This document shows positions 8,874-17,505 of a stretch of DNA of 64,000 nt, piece by piece. Within the stretch, counting starts at the first letter, position 1; every line of letters starts with the position of its first letter. Where the stretch lies: assembly GCA_945952025.1 (NCBI GenBank), contig CAMFGW010000002.1, positions 62,001 through 126,000 on the forward strand, in the 5' to 3' direction. Under the pieces are notes generated by a model. The model did not search any database. It was not told where the DNA came from and worked only from the letters and a program-made list of their open reading frames with translations. Both the position numbers and the translations under genes were made by a program. Origin of the DNA: an uncultured Paracoccaceae bacterium. GTDB lineage: Bacteria; Pseudomonadota; Alphaproteobacteria; Rhodobacterales; Rhodobacteraceae.

Positions 8874-10133
8874 GTGGCTGACGCCGCGAATGGCGGCCTG
8901 TGGCAGAAACGGAACTTCCGGCGGCTTTTCGGTGCGAGCGCGGAGACGAACCTGGGCGACGGGGTCGCGGCGATGGCCTACCCCTGGCTTGCGACGCTTC
9001 TGACGCGCGATCCCCTGCTTGTGTCGATGGTCGCGGTGGCGGGGCGGCTGCCGTGGGTGCTGATCGCGCTGCCGGCCGGGGTCTGGACCGACCGGGCGGA
9101 CCGGCTGAAACTGATGATCGGGGCCAACCTGGTGCAGACGGTCCTGACCCTTGTGGTCGCGGGGCTGGTCGTCGGCCTGTCGGTGCTGCCCTCGGGCGCG
9201 GCGCCGGTCCTGATCCTGTCGGTGCTGGTCTTCCTTCTGGGCGTGGCCGAGGTGCTGCGCGACAATTCCGCCCAGACCTTCCTGCCGGCGATCGTGCCCG
9301 AGCGCGACCTGGAACAGGCCAACGGCCGCGTCTGGGCGGCCGAGCAGGTGGTGAACCAGTTCGCGGGGCCGCCTCTTGGCGGTGTCCTGATCGGGCTGGC
9401 GCTCTGGGCGCCCTTTGCCTTCGACGCGCTGAGTTTTGCGGGCGCGGCGGTGCTTCTGGCCGGGATCCGGGCGCCCCGCCCGGTGCCCCCGCCGCCGCGC
9501 GGGTTCTGGGCCGAGCTTCGCGAAGGCTTCGCCTGGCTGAAGGATCAGGTTCTGATCCGACGGCTGGCGGTCGCGCTCGGACTGACCAACATGGTCTTCA
9601 GCGCCGCGATCGCGATGATGGCGCTTTATGCGCAGGAGGTGCTGGGGCTCGGCGCCTTGGGCTATGGGGTGCTGCTCATGTCGGGGGCCGCGGGCGGCGT
9701 CCTAGCGGGGCTGGCCGGCCCCTTGATCGTGCGCCGAATCGGGCCGGGGCAGACGGTCCATCTGGCGATGGCGATCTTCGCGCTGTCCTACCTGCTTATC
9801 GGGCTGGTGCCGATGCGCTGGGCGGCGGCACTCGGGCTTTTCGGCGATGCGTTCGGGGGCATCCTCTGGAACGTCGTCACCGTGTCCTGGCGCCAGAGGG
9901 TGATTCCCGCAGCCCTACTGGGGCGGGTCAACGCCATCTACCGCTTCGTGGGCTGGGGCATGATCCCGATCGGGTCGGCGCTGGGCGGGCTGACCGTGCG
10001 GTTGGCCGAAGCGCCCCTTGGGCGCGAACAGGCGCTGATGCTGCCCTTCCTTCTGGCGGGGGTGGCCACGATGCTGCTTACGCTCTGGGGTCTTGGCGCG
10101 CTGCGGTTTCCCGAGCCGGGGACAAGGGAGTAA
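8874..10133 (+). CDS. MFS transporter (enterobactin-exporter-like branch)
   Basis: This 419-residue protein has about twelve hydrophobic segments and belongs to the major facilitator superfamily, in the branch with EntS-like exporters. The motif GVWTDRADRLKLM near residue 70 is the loop 2-3 signature, and LRDNSAQTFLPAIVP near 130 is typical of this branch. It probably exports a small molecule through the inner membrane by proton antiport; the substrate is unknown. It starts with GTG, four bases after the preceding secreted-protein gene. A terminator hairpin for the opposite-strand response regulator lies directly after its stop. Confidence 0.85.
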   Translation: MADAANGGLWQKRNFRRLFGASAETNLGDGVAAMAYPWLATLLTRDPLLVSMVAVAGRLPWVLIALPAGVWTDRADRLKLMIGANLVQTVLTLVVAGLVVGLSVLPSGAAPVLILSVLVFLLGVAEVLRDNSAQTFLPAIVPERDLEQANGRVWAAEQVVNQFAGPPLGGVLIGLALWAPFAFDALSFAGAAVLLAGIRAPRPVPPPPRGFWAELREGFAWLKDQVLIRRLAVALGLTNMVFSAAIAMMALYAQEVLGLGALGYGVLLMSGAAGGVLAGLAGPLIVRRIGPGQTVHLAMAIFALSYLLIGLVPMRWAAALGLFGDAFGGILWNVVTVSWRQRVIPAALLGRVNAIYRFVGWGMIPIGSALGGLTVRLAEAPLGREQALMLPFLLAGVATMLLTLWGLGALRFPEPGTRE

Positions 10134-10158
10134 AAAAAGACCCAGGCCGAAGCCTGGG
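10132..10158 (-). terminator. Rho-independent terminator of the response regulator gene
   Basis: On the minus strand, CCCAGGC and GCCTGGG (10141-10158) form a seven-pair stem closed by a TTCG tetraloop. TCTTTTTTT follows immediately. It lies about 60 bases after the stop of the response regulator, between two convergent genes. Confidence 0.85.
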
Positions 10159-10217
10159 CCAGTCCAACAGGGAGGATGCCGCGTCATGACCCCGACGCGA
10201 CCAGGGGAACCGTGGGA

Positions 10218-10904
10218 CTATGGAATCAGTCTATAGCCGCCGGATTCGGTCACAAGAAGGCGGGCATTGGACGGATCTGGTTCGATTTTCTGGCGCAAAC
10301 GGTAAATGTGGGTTTCGAGCGTGTGCGTCGTCACCCCGGCGTTGTAGCCCCAGACTTCATGCAGAAGGACATCGCGCTGCACCACCGCCTCGCCCGCGCG
10401 GTAGAGGTATTTCAGGATGTTGGTTTCCTTCTCGGTCAGCCGCACCTTCTTGTCGCGCGCGTCGATCAGCATCTTCATCGCCGGCTTGAACGTGTAGGGG
10501 CCAAGCGCGAAAATCGCGTCCTCGGACTGTTCATGGGTGCGGAGTTGCGCGCGGATGCGGGCCAGCAGGACCGGGAACTTGAAGGGCTTGGTGATATAGT
10601 CGTTCGCGCCCGCGTCGAGGCCGAGGATCGTGTCGGCGTCAGTGTCATGGCCGGTCAGCATCAGGATCGGGCATTTGACGTTGGCCTTGCGGAGCCGCTT
10701 GCAAAGCTCGCGCCCGTCGGTGTCGGGCAGGCCCACGTCGAGGACGATCAGGTCATAAAGGTCGCCACGGGTGCGCTCGATGGCCCCGGCGCCGTTGGCC
10801 GCTTCGAACACGTCGAATTCATCGGTCGCGACCAGTTGTTCGGCCAGCGCCTCGCGCAGGTCGTCGTCATCGTCGATGAGGAGTATTTTCTTCAGGGCGG
10901 CCAT
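10218..10904 (-). CDS. OmpR-family response regulator
   Basis: The 228-residue DNA-binding response regulator has an N-terminal receiver domain with acidic cluster DDDDD at 11-15, phospho-acceptor D56 in DLIVLDVGLP and K106 in ITKPF. A C-terminal winged helix (about 130-228) includes LTEKETNILKYLYRAG, VWGYNAGVTTHTLETHIYRLR and a terminal GGYRLIP. The sequence resembles regulators I associate with CenR-type envelope control in alphaproteobacteria, but the identity is not established. No histidine kinase is adjacent. The ATG at 10904 follows AAGGAG. A strong terminator lies downstream. Confidence 0.88.
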   Translation of the reverse strand: MAALKKILLIDDDDDLREALAEQLVATDEFDVFEAANGAGAIERTRGDLYDLIVLDVGLPDTDGRELCKRLRKANVKCPILMLTGHDTDADTILGLDAGANDYITKPFKFPVLLARIRAQLRTHEQSEDAIFALGPYTFKPAMKMLIDARDKKVRLTEKETNILKYLYRAGEAVVQRDVLLHEVWGYNAGVTTHTLETHIYRLRQKIEPDPSNARLLVTESGGYRLIP

Positions 10905-11101
10905 CTTGGGCTCCTTCCTTGGTCCTTCTTTCCAGATGCGCATGGGGCTTGGCAGCCGCAAGCCAAGCCACCATTTGCGACAGGCGCCTCACGCGGTCGT
11001 GTCGGATAGGCGGGGTATGTTTCAATTTCCTTCATCGGGCGCTAGGGTCCGGGCCTGCGTCGCTGCCGCGATCCCTTTGCGACCCCTTTGCGAAAGAGCC
11101 G

Positions 11102-12190
11102 ATGAGCCTGGCCCCGACCCCCGCTGAACGGCTGAACCGCGCCCGCGCCGACCTGCGCATGGGGGTGCCGGTGGTGCTTGTGGCGGGCGGTCCGGGCCTA
11201 GTCGTTGCGGCGGCCGAGGGGCTGGGGGACGAGCGGCTTTGCGACCTGCGGCGGCTTGGGCCCGTGCAGGTTGCCCTGACGGGGCGCCGCGCGGCGACGC
11301 TGAAGATCGCGGCCTATGATGGCGATCTGGTGCGGCTCGCCTTGCCGCCCGATGCGGATGCGGACTGGGTGCGGGCGCTGGCCGATCCGTCGCTGGACCT
11401 CGAACGGCCCCTGAAAGGTCCGTTCCGGGCCGAGCGGGGCGGCGATGCGGGACCGGCGCGGGCGGGCCTGTCGCTGGCGAAGGGCGCGCACCTGTTGCCC
11501 GCCGTCGTGCTGGCGCCGGTTTCAGACCCCATGGCACTGGCCGCGGCCGAGGGGCTGACGCTCTTGCCGGTCGCGGATGTGGGGCTCGAGGGGTTGGCGG
11601 CGCCCGAACTGCATCCGGTCGCGGCGGCGCGGGTGCCGATGGCGGCCGCGGCGCAGGGGCGCGTCCAGGTCTTTCGGCCCGAGCGCGGGGGCGAGGATCA
11701 TTATGCGATCGAAATCGGCCATCCGCCCCGCGACAGGCCGGTGCTGGCGCGGCTTCATTCGGCCTGTTTCACGGGCGACGTGCTTGGCAGTCTGAAGTGC
11801 GACTGTGGCGCGCAGCTTCATGCGGCGCTGGGGCAGATGGGGGCCGAGGGGGCGGGCGTCCTTCTGTATCTGAACCAGGAGGGGCGGGGGATAGGGCTCG
11901 CGAACAAGATGCGGGCCTATTCGCTTCAGGATCAGGGCTTCGATACGGTCGAGGCCAATCACCGGCTGGGGTTCGAGGATGACGAGCGCGATTTCCGCAT
12001 CGCCGCCGCCATCCTGAAGGAGATGGGCTTCAGCTCCGTGCGGCTATTGACCAACAACCCCCGCAAGATCGCCATGATGGAGGCGACGGGGCTGAAGGTG
12101 GCCGAGCGCGTGCCCCTGAGGGTCGGGCGCACGGCGGAAAACGCGGGCTACCTTGCGACCAAGGCCGCGAAGTCGGGGCATATGCTTTAG
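11102..12190 (+). CDS. ribA: GTP cyclohydrolase II (riboflavin biosynthesis)
   Basis: The 362-residue protein catalyses the first step of riboflavin synthesis from GTP. The C-terminal catalytic domain has the zinc cysteines in HSACFTGDVLGSLKCDCGAQL (near residues 219-238) and the GTP-binding block YLNQEGRGIGLANKM (near 257). LLTNNPRKI lies near 315. The N-terminal 170 residues resemble a degenerate DHBP-synthase-like extension, since typical RibA is about 200 residues. The ATG at 11102 begins the conserved part; earlier in-frame codons give an unlikely leader. It is divergent from the response regulator. Confidence 0.9.
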   Translation: MSLAPTPAERLNRARADLRMGVPVVLVAGGPGLVVAAAEGLGDERLCDLRRLGPVQVALTGRRAATLKIAAYDGDLVRLALPPDADADWVRALADPSLDLERPLKGPFRAERGGDAGPARAGLSLAKGAHLLPAVVLAPVSDPMALAAAEGLTLLPVADVGLEGLAAPELHPVAAARVPMAAAAQGRVQVFRPERGGEDHYAIEIGHPPRDRPVLARLHSACFTGDVLGSLKCDCGAQLHAALGQMGAEGAGVLLYLNQEGRGIGLANKMRAYSLQDQGFDTVEANHRLGFEDDERDFRIAAAILKEMGFSSVRLLTNNPRKIAMMEATGLKVAERVPLRVGRTAENAGYLATKAAKSGHML

Positions 12191-12233
12191 GGTCGGGTGG
12201 CTGCGCTGCGTTCTAGTGCCGCTCCATTCATCG

Positions 12234-12450
12234 GGGTGGCAGAGGCCATTGGCTCTGCCATGTGGTAATTTCGCCCTTTGTCCCGGCCGATGGCCCAAAG
12301 GCCATCGGCCAGCGCCCGTCCCGCCATCGGCGGGCGCTTCCGCGCCCACCGGGGCAGGCGCCGGCCATTGGTGGTGAGTGACACCAGCGGTCCAGCGGCA
12401 CCGTTTCCGAGCGGGCGGGGAAACGCGGGTCGTGTTTCCTGATTCCGCCC
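12234..12450 (+). repeat. Multi-hairpin intergenic repeat, copy C
   Basis: This 217-base copy lies in the convergent gap after ribA. It has GGCAGAG/CTCTGCC, then GGCCGATGGCC/GGCCATCGGCC (12285-12310), then a GCGCCCG-CGGGCGC stem, a conserved CGCGCCCACCGGGGCAGGCG block, and GGAAAC/GTTTCC near 12418-12439. Compared with copy B, several stem positions differ on both sides so that pairing is kept, which points to a structured RNA or DNA. Confidence 0.8.
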
Positions 12451-12487
12451 GTGGCCCGGCCGGTTGCAGGGGCCGACCGCCGATCCG

Positions 12488-15400
12488 CTAACCCAGCCGT
12501 CCCTCGACCTCTGCCGTCAGCGCCTCGTCGACCGATGCCAGCAGCAGGTCGGCTTCCGCAGGCCCGAATACCATGGGCGGCTTGAACTTCAGCACATTGT
12601 CCAGGGGCCCGTCCGTCGAACACAGCACCCCACGCGCCCGCATCCGGTTGACGATGCGCCCCGCCTCTTCGGTCGCAGGGTCCAGCGTGCCCCGGTCGCG
12701 GACCAGCTCCACCCCCAGGAACAGCCCCGTGCCCCGCACGTCGCCGATCAGCGGATGGCGGGCGGCCATGGCGCGGAAACCGTCGAGAAGCCGGTTGCCG
12801 GTGATGACCGCGCGGGCCTGCAGATCCTCGCCCTCGATCACATCCAGGACGGCGTGGCCCACGGCCATCGACACCGGGTTGCCGCCGAACGAGTTGAAGT
12901 ACTCCATGCCGTTCGCGAAGCGCCGTGCCAGGTCCGGGGTCGTCACGACACAGGCCAAGGGGTGGCCGTTGCCGATGGGCTTGCCCATCACGACGATGTC
13001 GGGGGTCACGCCCTGCTCTTCAAACCCCCAGAAGCTGGTGCCGGGGCGCCCGAAGCCGCATTGCACCTCGTCTGCGATGACGATGCCGCCCGCCCCGCGC
13101 ACCTGATCGTAGACCGAAGCCAGGTAGCCGGGGGGATAGATCACCTGCCCACCGACGCCCGACAGGCTTTCGGCGATGAAGCTGACGGCGGCCGAACCCG
13201 TGCGGGCCTTGAGCGCCCTCAGCCGCTCGCCCACGTCGGCTGCATAGGCCGGCCCGCTGCCCGCACCCCGATGGGGGCCGCGATAGGGGTCCGGGAAGGT
13301 CGCGACCGAGACGAAATCCGGCTGCGGATAGCCGCCCTTGCGCTTGAACTTGTAGGGGCTGATGTCGACCATGCCGCCCGAATTGCCGTGATAGGCCCAG
13401 TCAAGGACCAGCGTGTCCTTGCGCCCGAGCGCGGTGCGGGCAATGCGGAGCGCCAGCTCGTTCGCCTCGGTCCCCGAGTTCACGAAATAGGCGACTTTCA
13501 GATCGCCGGGCAGCCGCGCGGTGATGCGGTCGGCCAGGTCCAGCATCAGGTCGTTCAGGTAGCGCGTGTTGGTGTTCAGGATCGCGGCCTGCCGGGCGAT
13601 GGCCTGAACCACATGCGGGTGGCAATGGCCGACATGGGTGATGTTGTTCACCGCATCAAGGAATCGCCGGCCGGTCTGGTCGAAGAGCCAGGTGCCTTGC
13701 CCGCGCACGATCTTCAGCTTGTGGCGGTAGGAGATCGAGAGCGACGGGCCGATCCGGTCGGCGCGACGCTTCAGCAGCGCCTCGGGTGGGCGGGGGTCGA
13801 TGGTGAAGGCCTCGGGCGGCTGGCGCAGGATCAGGTTCGGGTCGATGCAGATGTCGGACCAGGTGTCGATCAGGCTCGCGTGGCCCACGCCGGCGAAATT
13901 GCCGCGGCCCGACAGGCCGAGGAGCGAGGTCATGATCTGGACATGCAGGTGCGGCGCCCAGCCGCCGTTTTCCTGCCAATCGCCGATCCGGGCGATCAGG
14001 TCGCCGGCCGCGACCTTCTGGCCGGGCTTGCAGAGGGTGGGCAGGCTGCCACCCAGGTGGCCCCAGAGCGTCCAGAAAGGCGTGCCGCGATCGGTTTCGT
14101 GGCGCAGGATCAGCGTGTGGCCATAGTCGAGCGGGTCGGCGTTGTAGGTCACGCTTTCGACGATGCCGGGCAGGGGCGCGTGCAGGGCGGTGCCTGCGGG
14201 GGCGAAGAGGTCGATGCCCAGGTGCCGGGTGCGGCGTTCGGGGCTGGCGGCGTCGGCGAACTGGTCGGTGCGGTAGACCGCCCGCTCCTCAAGATAGGGG
14301 CCGAGGCCGATGAAGGGTTCGCCTGCGGGCAGGGTGGTCGGGCGTTGCGCGTCGAACCAGGGGTCGAAGGCCCGGTCGGAATAGGCGGGCATGTCGGGCA
14401 GGCTTGCGGTCAGAAGCGCCATTCGCGCGGCGCCGTCGAGTGACGGAAGGAGCGGGCGGATGTCGCCCGCCTTTTCCAGGAAGCGGCGCACTTCGGCGGC
14501 GGCGGGGGTGGCGTCGTGGCCCGCGGCCTTGCGGCAGAGGGCGGCGAGGAAGTCCGGGTCGAGCGTGTCGGTCCGCGCGATGAGCGCCAGCGCGGGGGCC
14601 TGAGAGATCAGAAGGTAGTCGTTTTCGGGATGCAGCCGCGACTGGTGGGACGAGATCGACAGCGACACGGCAAGCCGGGTGAGCGCCAGGTCGAAGACCA
14701 GCTCCGCCTCTTCCGCCGTCAGCGGAAACTCGGCCGTGTAGGCTTCGACCATGGCGCGGGTGGTCGCATAAAGGTCGGTCGCGCCGAGAAGCGCATAGGC
14801 AAGGCCGATGGCCAGCTCGTTGACGGTGCGGCCAAAGCCCATGTCGCCGAAGTCGATCAGCCCCTCGATCCGGTCGGGGTCGTCGGCGGCGACGATGACA
14901 TTGTGGTCGTTGGCGTCCTGATGCAGGACGGAGGCGCGCAGGTTAGGCAGGCGCGGGACGACACGGGCGGCGTGGCGGGCGAAGATGCGTTCGACCCGCG
15001 CGCGGGCGCCGGGGTCGGCGATGTCTGCGGCCCAGGGGGCCATGCGCTGGGCATCGTCGAGCGACCAGGGGAAGTCGTGGCGGAAGGCGGCGGTGTGGCC
15101 GAACCCCTGAAGCCCGCGCGTCAGGCGGCCAAGGAAGCGCCCGAGGGCCGCCGCCTGCGCGGTGGTGCGCGGCGTTTCGGCGAGTGGCCGGCCGCCGATC
15201 CAGCTGACCAGACGGACGGCGTGGGACCGGCCGTCGGCACCCGTCACCCGGCCCATGGGGAAGCCGTCGGGCAGGTGGACAAGGCGGGGAATGCCGGGAA
15301 CGCCCTGCGCCCCAAGGTGGCTCATGGTGGAGTTCTGAAGATTCAGAAGATTCAGATCTTCGGCCGCATTGGCGATCTTCAGGACGTAGGACTGGCCGTC

Positions 15401-15535
15401 AGCGGTCAGGCGCGCGTTCTGGTCACGCTCGGAGGCGAGCGGCTTCACCTGGCCCGACAGGCCGTAAAGGTCGCGCGCGAGGGCGGCCAGTTCGTCGGTC
15501 GAAAAGGCGGGCGGCCGTTCGGCAAAGGCGTTCAT
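12488..15535 (-). CDS. Kinase / M23 metallopeptidase-like / class III PLP enzyme fusion
   Basis: This 1015-residue protein has three parts. Residues about 25-300 are an APH/choline-kinase-like phosphotransferase with VLHQDANDHNVI near 202 and LIDFGDMGFG near 230. Residues about 430-550 are an M23 (LytM) fold with all zinc ligands: HLGID near 438, WGHLGG near 492 and HLHVQI near 530. Residues about 590-1010 are a class III aminotransferase-fold PLP enzyme with ADEVQCGFGRPG and the PLP lysine in VVMGKPIGNG near 850. The closest functional analogy is the hydroxylysine or ethanolamine kinase plus phospho-lyase pair known in animals. A phosphorylate-then-eliminate reaction on an amino alcohol is likely but inferred. 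No signal peptide is seen. An XRE-cupin regulator gene lies 18 bases upstream on the same strand. Confidence 0.85.
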   Translation of the reverse strand: MNAFAERPPAFSTDELAALARDLYGLSGQVKPLASERDQNARLTADGQSYVLKIANAAEDLNLLNLQNSTMSHLGAQGVPGIPRLVHLPDGFPMGRVTGADGRSHAVRLVSWIGGRPLAETPRTTAQAAALGRFLGRLTRGLQGFGHTAAFRHDFPWSLDDAQRMAPWAADIADPGARARVERIFARHAARVVPRLPNLRASVLHQDANDHNVIVAADDPDRIEGLIDFGDMGFGRTVNELAIGLAYALLGATDLYATTRAMVEAYTAEFPLTAEEAELVFDLALTRLAVSLSISSHQSRLHPENDYLLISQAPALALIARTDTLDPDFLAALCRKAAGHDATPAAAEVRRFLEKAGDIRPLLPSLDGAARMALLTASLPDMPAYSDRAFDPWFDAQRPTTLPAGEPFIGLGPYLEERAVYRTDQFADAASPERRTRHLGIDLFAPAGTALHAPLPGIVESVTYNADPLDYGHTLILRHETDRGTPFWTLWGHLGGSLPTLCKPGQKVAAGDLIARIGDWQENGGWAPHLHVQIMTSLLGLSGRGNFAGVGHASLIDTWSDICIDPNLILRQPPEAFTIDPRPPEALLKRRADRIGPSLSISYRHKLKIVRGQGTWLFDQTGRRFLDAVNNITHVGHCHPHVVQAIARQAAILNTNTRYLNDLMLDLADRITARLPGDLKVAYFVNSGTEANELALRIARTALGRKDTLVLDWAYHGNSGGMVDISPYKFKRKGGYPQPDFVSVATFPDPYRGPHRGAGSGPAYAADVGERLRALKARTGSAAVSFIAESLSGVGGQVIYPPGYLASVYDQVRGAGGIVIADEVQCGFGRPGTSFWGFEEQGVTPDIVVMGKPIGNGHPLACVVTTPDLARRFANGMEYFNSFGGNPVSMAVGHAVLDVIEGEDLQARAVITGNRLLDGFRAMAARHPLIGDVRGTGLFLGVELVRDRGTLDPATEEAGRIVNRMRARGVLCSTDGPLDNVLKFKPPMVFGPAEADLLLASVDEALTAEVEGRLG

Positions 15536-15553
15536 CGGGCGGTCCTTTTCGGG

Positions 15554-16138
15554 TCAGGCGGGGGCGAAGACATAGAGGCAGCGGCAGGGGCCGGGCGGCT
15601 CGGCCAGGCAGGCGTGCGGCATGGCGCCGTCGAAGTGGACCGACTCGCCGGGCCCAAGCGTGCGGGGCGCGTAGCCCTCGGTATGCAGCACCAGGCGGCC
15701 CGACAGGACGAAGAGCATGTCCTGCGTCGCATGGCTGTTCCAGGGGCCGAAGGCGGTCAGGTCGGTGGTGGTGAACTCGACCACCATGGTCTGGAAGCGG
15801 CGGCCGCGAAGGGCGGCGCCCAGGGGATGGAGCCGCGTGTTGGCGTCGGGCAGGGGCGTGACTTCGGCCCAGCGGTCGACCTCCATCCGGCCGGGAAGGC
15901 TTGGGGCGGGGTCGCGCAGAAGCTCGGCAAGGTCGGTGCCGAAGCCTTGGGCGATCTTCACCAGGATCTCGAAAGTCGGCGAAAGCAGGCCGTTTTCGAT
16001 CTTCGACAGGGTCGATCGCGCGACGCCCGCCCGGTCGGCCAGGTCCTGCTGGTTCCAGCCCCGCGCCGTCCGCCAGCGCTTCAGCCGGGGTCCGAGCGGG
16101 TCGTGTGCCGAAGTGGCGGGGTGGGTTGACGGCGACAT
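15554..16138 (-). CDS. XRE-family regulator with cupin domain
   Basis: This 194-residue transcription regulator has an N-terminal helix-turn-helix (LKRWRTARGWNQQDLADRAG, then STLSKIENG) at about residues 18-70. A C-terminal cupin barrel (about 100-190) with LFVLSGRLVLHTEG and LGPGESVHFDGAMPHA probably senses a small ligand. Such regulators often control amine or amino-acid catabolism. It sits between the fusion enzyme gene (18 bases downstream, same strand) and the divergent aminotransferase gene (45 bases away), so it probably controls both. The divergent gap is AT-rich with two GTTCC motifs that could be part of an operator. Confidence 0.88.
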   Translation of the reverse strand: MSPSTHPATSAHDPLGPRLKRWRTARGWNQQDLADRAGVARSTLSKIENGLLSPTFEILVKIAQGFGTDLAELLRDPAPSLPGRMEVDRWAEVTPLPDANTRLHPLGAALRGRRFQTMVVEFTTTDLTAFGPWNSHATQDMLFVLSGRLVLHTEGYAPRTLGPGESVHFDGAMPHACLAEPPGPCRCLYVFAPA

Positions 16139-16182
16139 GTTCCGATAATAACAATTCGTTCCAAAACTAGACAGAGGGTGCC

Positions 16183-17505
16183 ATGACAGGTTCGGCTTCG
16201 CAATCGCTTTTCGACAGGGGTATGAAGGTTCTGGTCGAAGGGGTCTCGTCGGCCTCGCGCGGGCCAGCGACCTTCGGTGGCGCGCCGCGCTACATGAGCC
16301 ACGGGCAGGGCGCCCGGCTTTATGACGTGGACGGGCGCGAGTATATCGACTGGATGATGGCCTTCGGCGCCCTGCCGCTTGGCCATGCCCACCCCAAGGT
16401 CGTCGAGACGATCGCGCGCGAGGCGGCGCGGGGGACGCATTTCGCCACAGCGCTCGAGGTCGAGGTCGAAGTGGCGGAGATGCTGGTCGCGCTCCTGCCG
16501 CATGTCGAGAAGGTGCGCTTCGCCAATACCGGGACCGAGGCCGCGATGGCCGCTTTCCGCCTGGCGCGCGGGCACACCGGGCGGCGCAAGATCATCAAGT
16601 TCGAGGGCCACTATCACGGCTGGTGGGACGCAGTTCTGGTCAACACCAATCCCTTGCCACCGACGATGCTGGGCCATCCGCATGATCCAATTCGGATTCC
16701 TGATAGTTCAGGAATTCCAGAAGCGGCATGGGCCGACACCGTTGTCGTGCCCTGGAACGACTTCGAGGCGCTGGAACGCGCGATGCGGCTCCATGGTCGC
16801 GACGCGGCTTGCGTGGTGACCGAAGGTGTCATGTCGAACATGGGGGTCATCCCGCCGAAGCCGGGCTACCTGCAGCGGATGCAGGTGCTGTGCCGCGAGC
16901 ATGGTGCCCTCTTCTACCTGGATGAAACCGTCACCGGCTTCCGCCTTGCGGCCGGGGGTTGCGCCGAGCTTTACGGGCTGTCGCCCGACATCGTGACCTA
17001 TGGCAAGGCGCTGGGCGGCGGTCTGCCGATGGCGATGATCGGGGGCCGGGCGGATGTGATGGCGGGCCTCGAATGGGGCAAGGTCCTGCACTTCGGCACG
17101 CATAATGCCGGGCGGCTGGCGCTGCATGTGACGAAGACCATGCTGACCGAGATGCTGGCCGACGATCAGGCCGGTTTCCGCAAGATCGAGCGTCTGGGCC
17201 TGCAGATGGCAGACGCGATCCGCGCGGTTGCCAAGCGGTCGAACCGGCACGGGATGGTGGTGCAGGGCGTCAATTCGATGTTCCAGGTCTTCTTCACGGA
17301 TGCGCCCGAGATCACCGACTTCCGCGACTTCTGCCGGCATGTCGACCGGGTGAAGTTTCGTGACTTCACGCTGAGGCTGATGGACAAGGGAATCTACATG
17401 AACCCCGGTGCGACGCTGCATTCGCTGTCGTCGGTCGTCCACACCGAGGACGATATCGCCAGGACCGCCGCCGCCATGGAAGCGGTGCTGGAGGAGATGG
17501 GCTGA
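16183..17505 (+). CDS. Class III aminotransferase (GSA-aminomutase-like)
   Basis: The 440-residue PLP-dependent enzyme belongs to the class III aminotransferases, in the group close to glutamate-1-semialdehyde aminomutase. Visible blocks are GHAHPKVVETI near residue 66, FANTGTEAAMAAFRLAR near 110, FEGHYHGWWD near 140, LDETVTGFR near 246 and the PLP lysine K275 in YGKALGGGLPMAMIGG. Hem genes are not nearby and the context is catabolic, so a transaminase acting on an amino acid or amine is more likely than HemL. Its stop overlaps the next start (TGATG), so the two are translationally coupled. Divergent from the XRE-cupin regulator. Confidence 0.85.
   Translation: MTGSASQSLFDRGMKVLVEGVSSASRGPATFGGAPRYMSHGQGARLYDVDGREYIDWMMAFGALPLGHAHPKVVETIAREAARGTHFATALEVEVEVAEMLVALLPHVEKVRFANTGTEAAMAAFRLARGHTGRRKIIKFEGHYHGWWDAVLVNTNPLPPTMLGHPHDPIRIPDSSGIPEAAWADTVVVPWNDFEALERAMRLHGRDAACVVTEGVMSNMGVIPPKPGYLQRMQVLCREHGALFYLDETVTGFRLAAGGCAELYGLSPDIVTYGKALGGGLPMAMIGGRADVMAGLEWGKVLHFGTHNAGRLALHVTKTMLTEMLADDQAGFRKIERLGLQMADAIRAVAKRSNRHGMVVQGVNSMFQVFFTDAPEITDFRDFCRHVDRVKFRDFTLRLMDKGIYMNPGATLHSLSSVVHTEDDIARTAAAMEAVLEEMG
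16696..16715. other. Perfect inverted repeat inside the aminotransferase gene
   Basis: ATTCCTGA and TCAGGAAT flank the loop TAGT in a locally AT-rich patch of a GC-rich gene. It encodes part of the loop after residue 170, and may be only codon chance. Confidence 0.4.

Noticed and set aside
13900..14240. The M23 domain as a separate secreted cell-wall peptidase gene
   Set aside because: The reading frame is continuous with the kinase and PLP parts, with no start site or signal peptide of its own.
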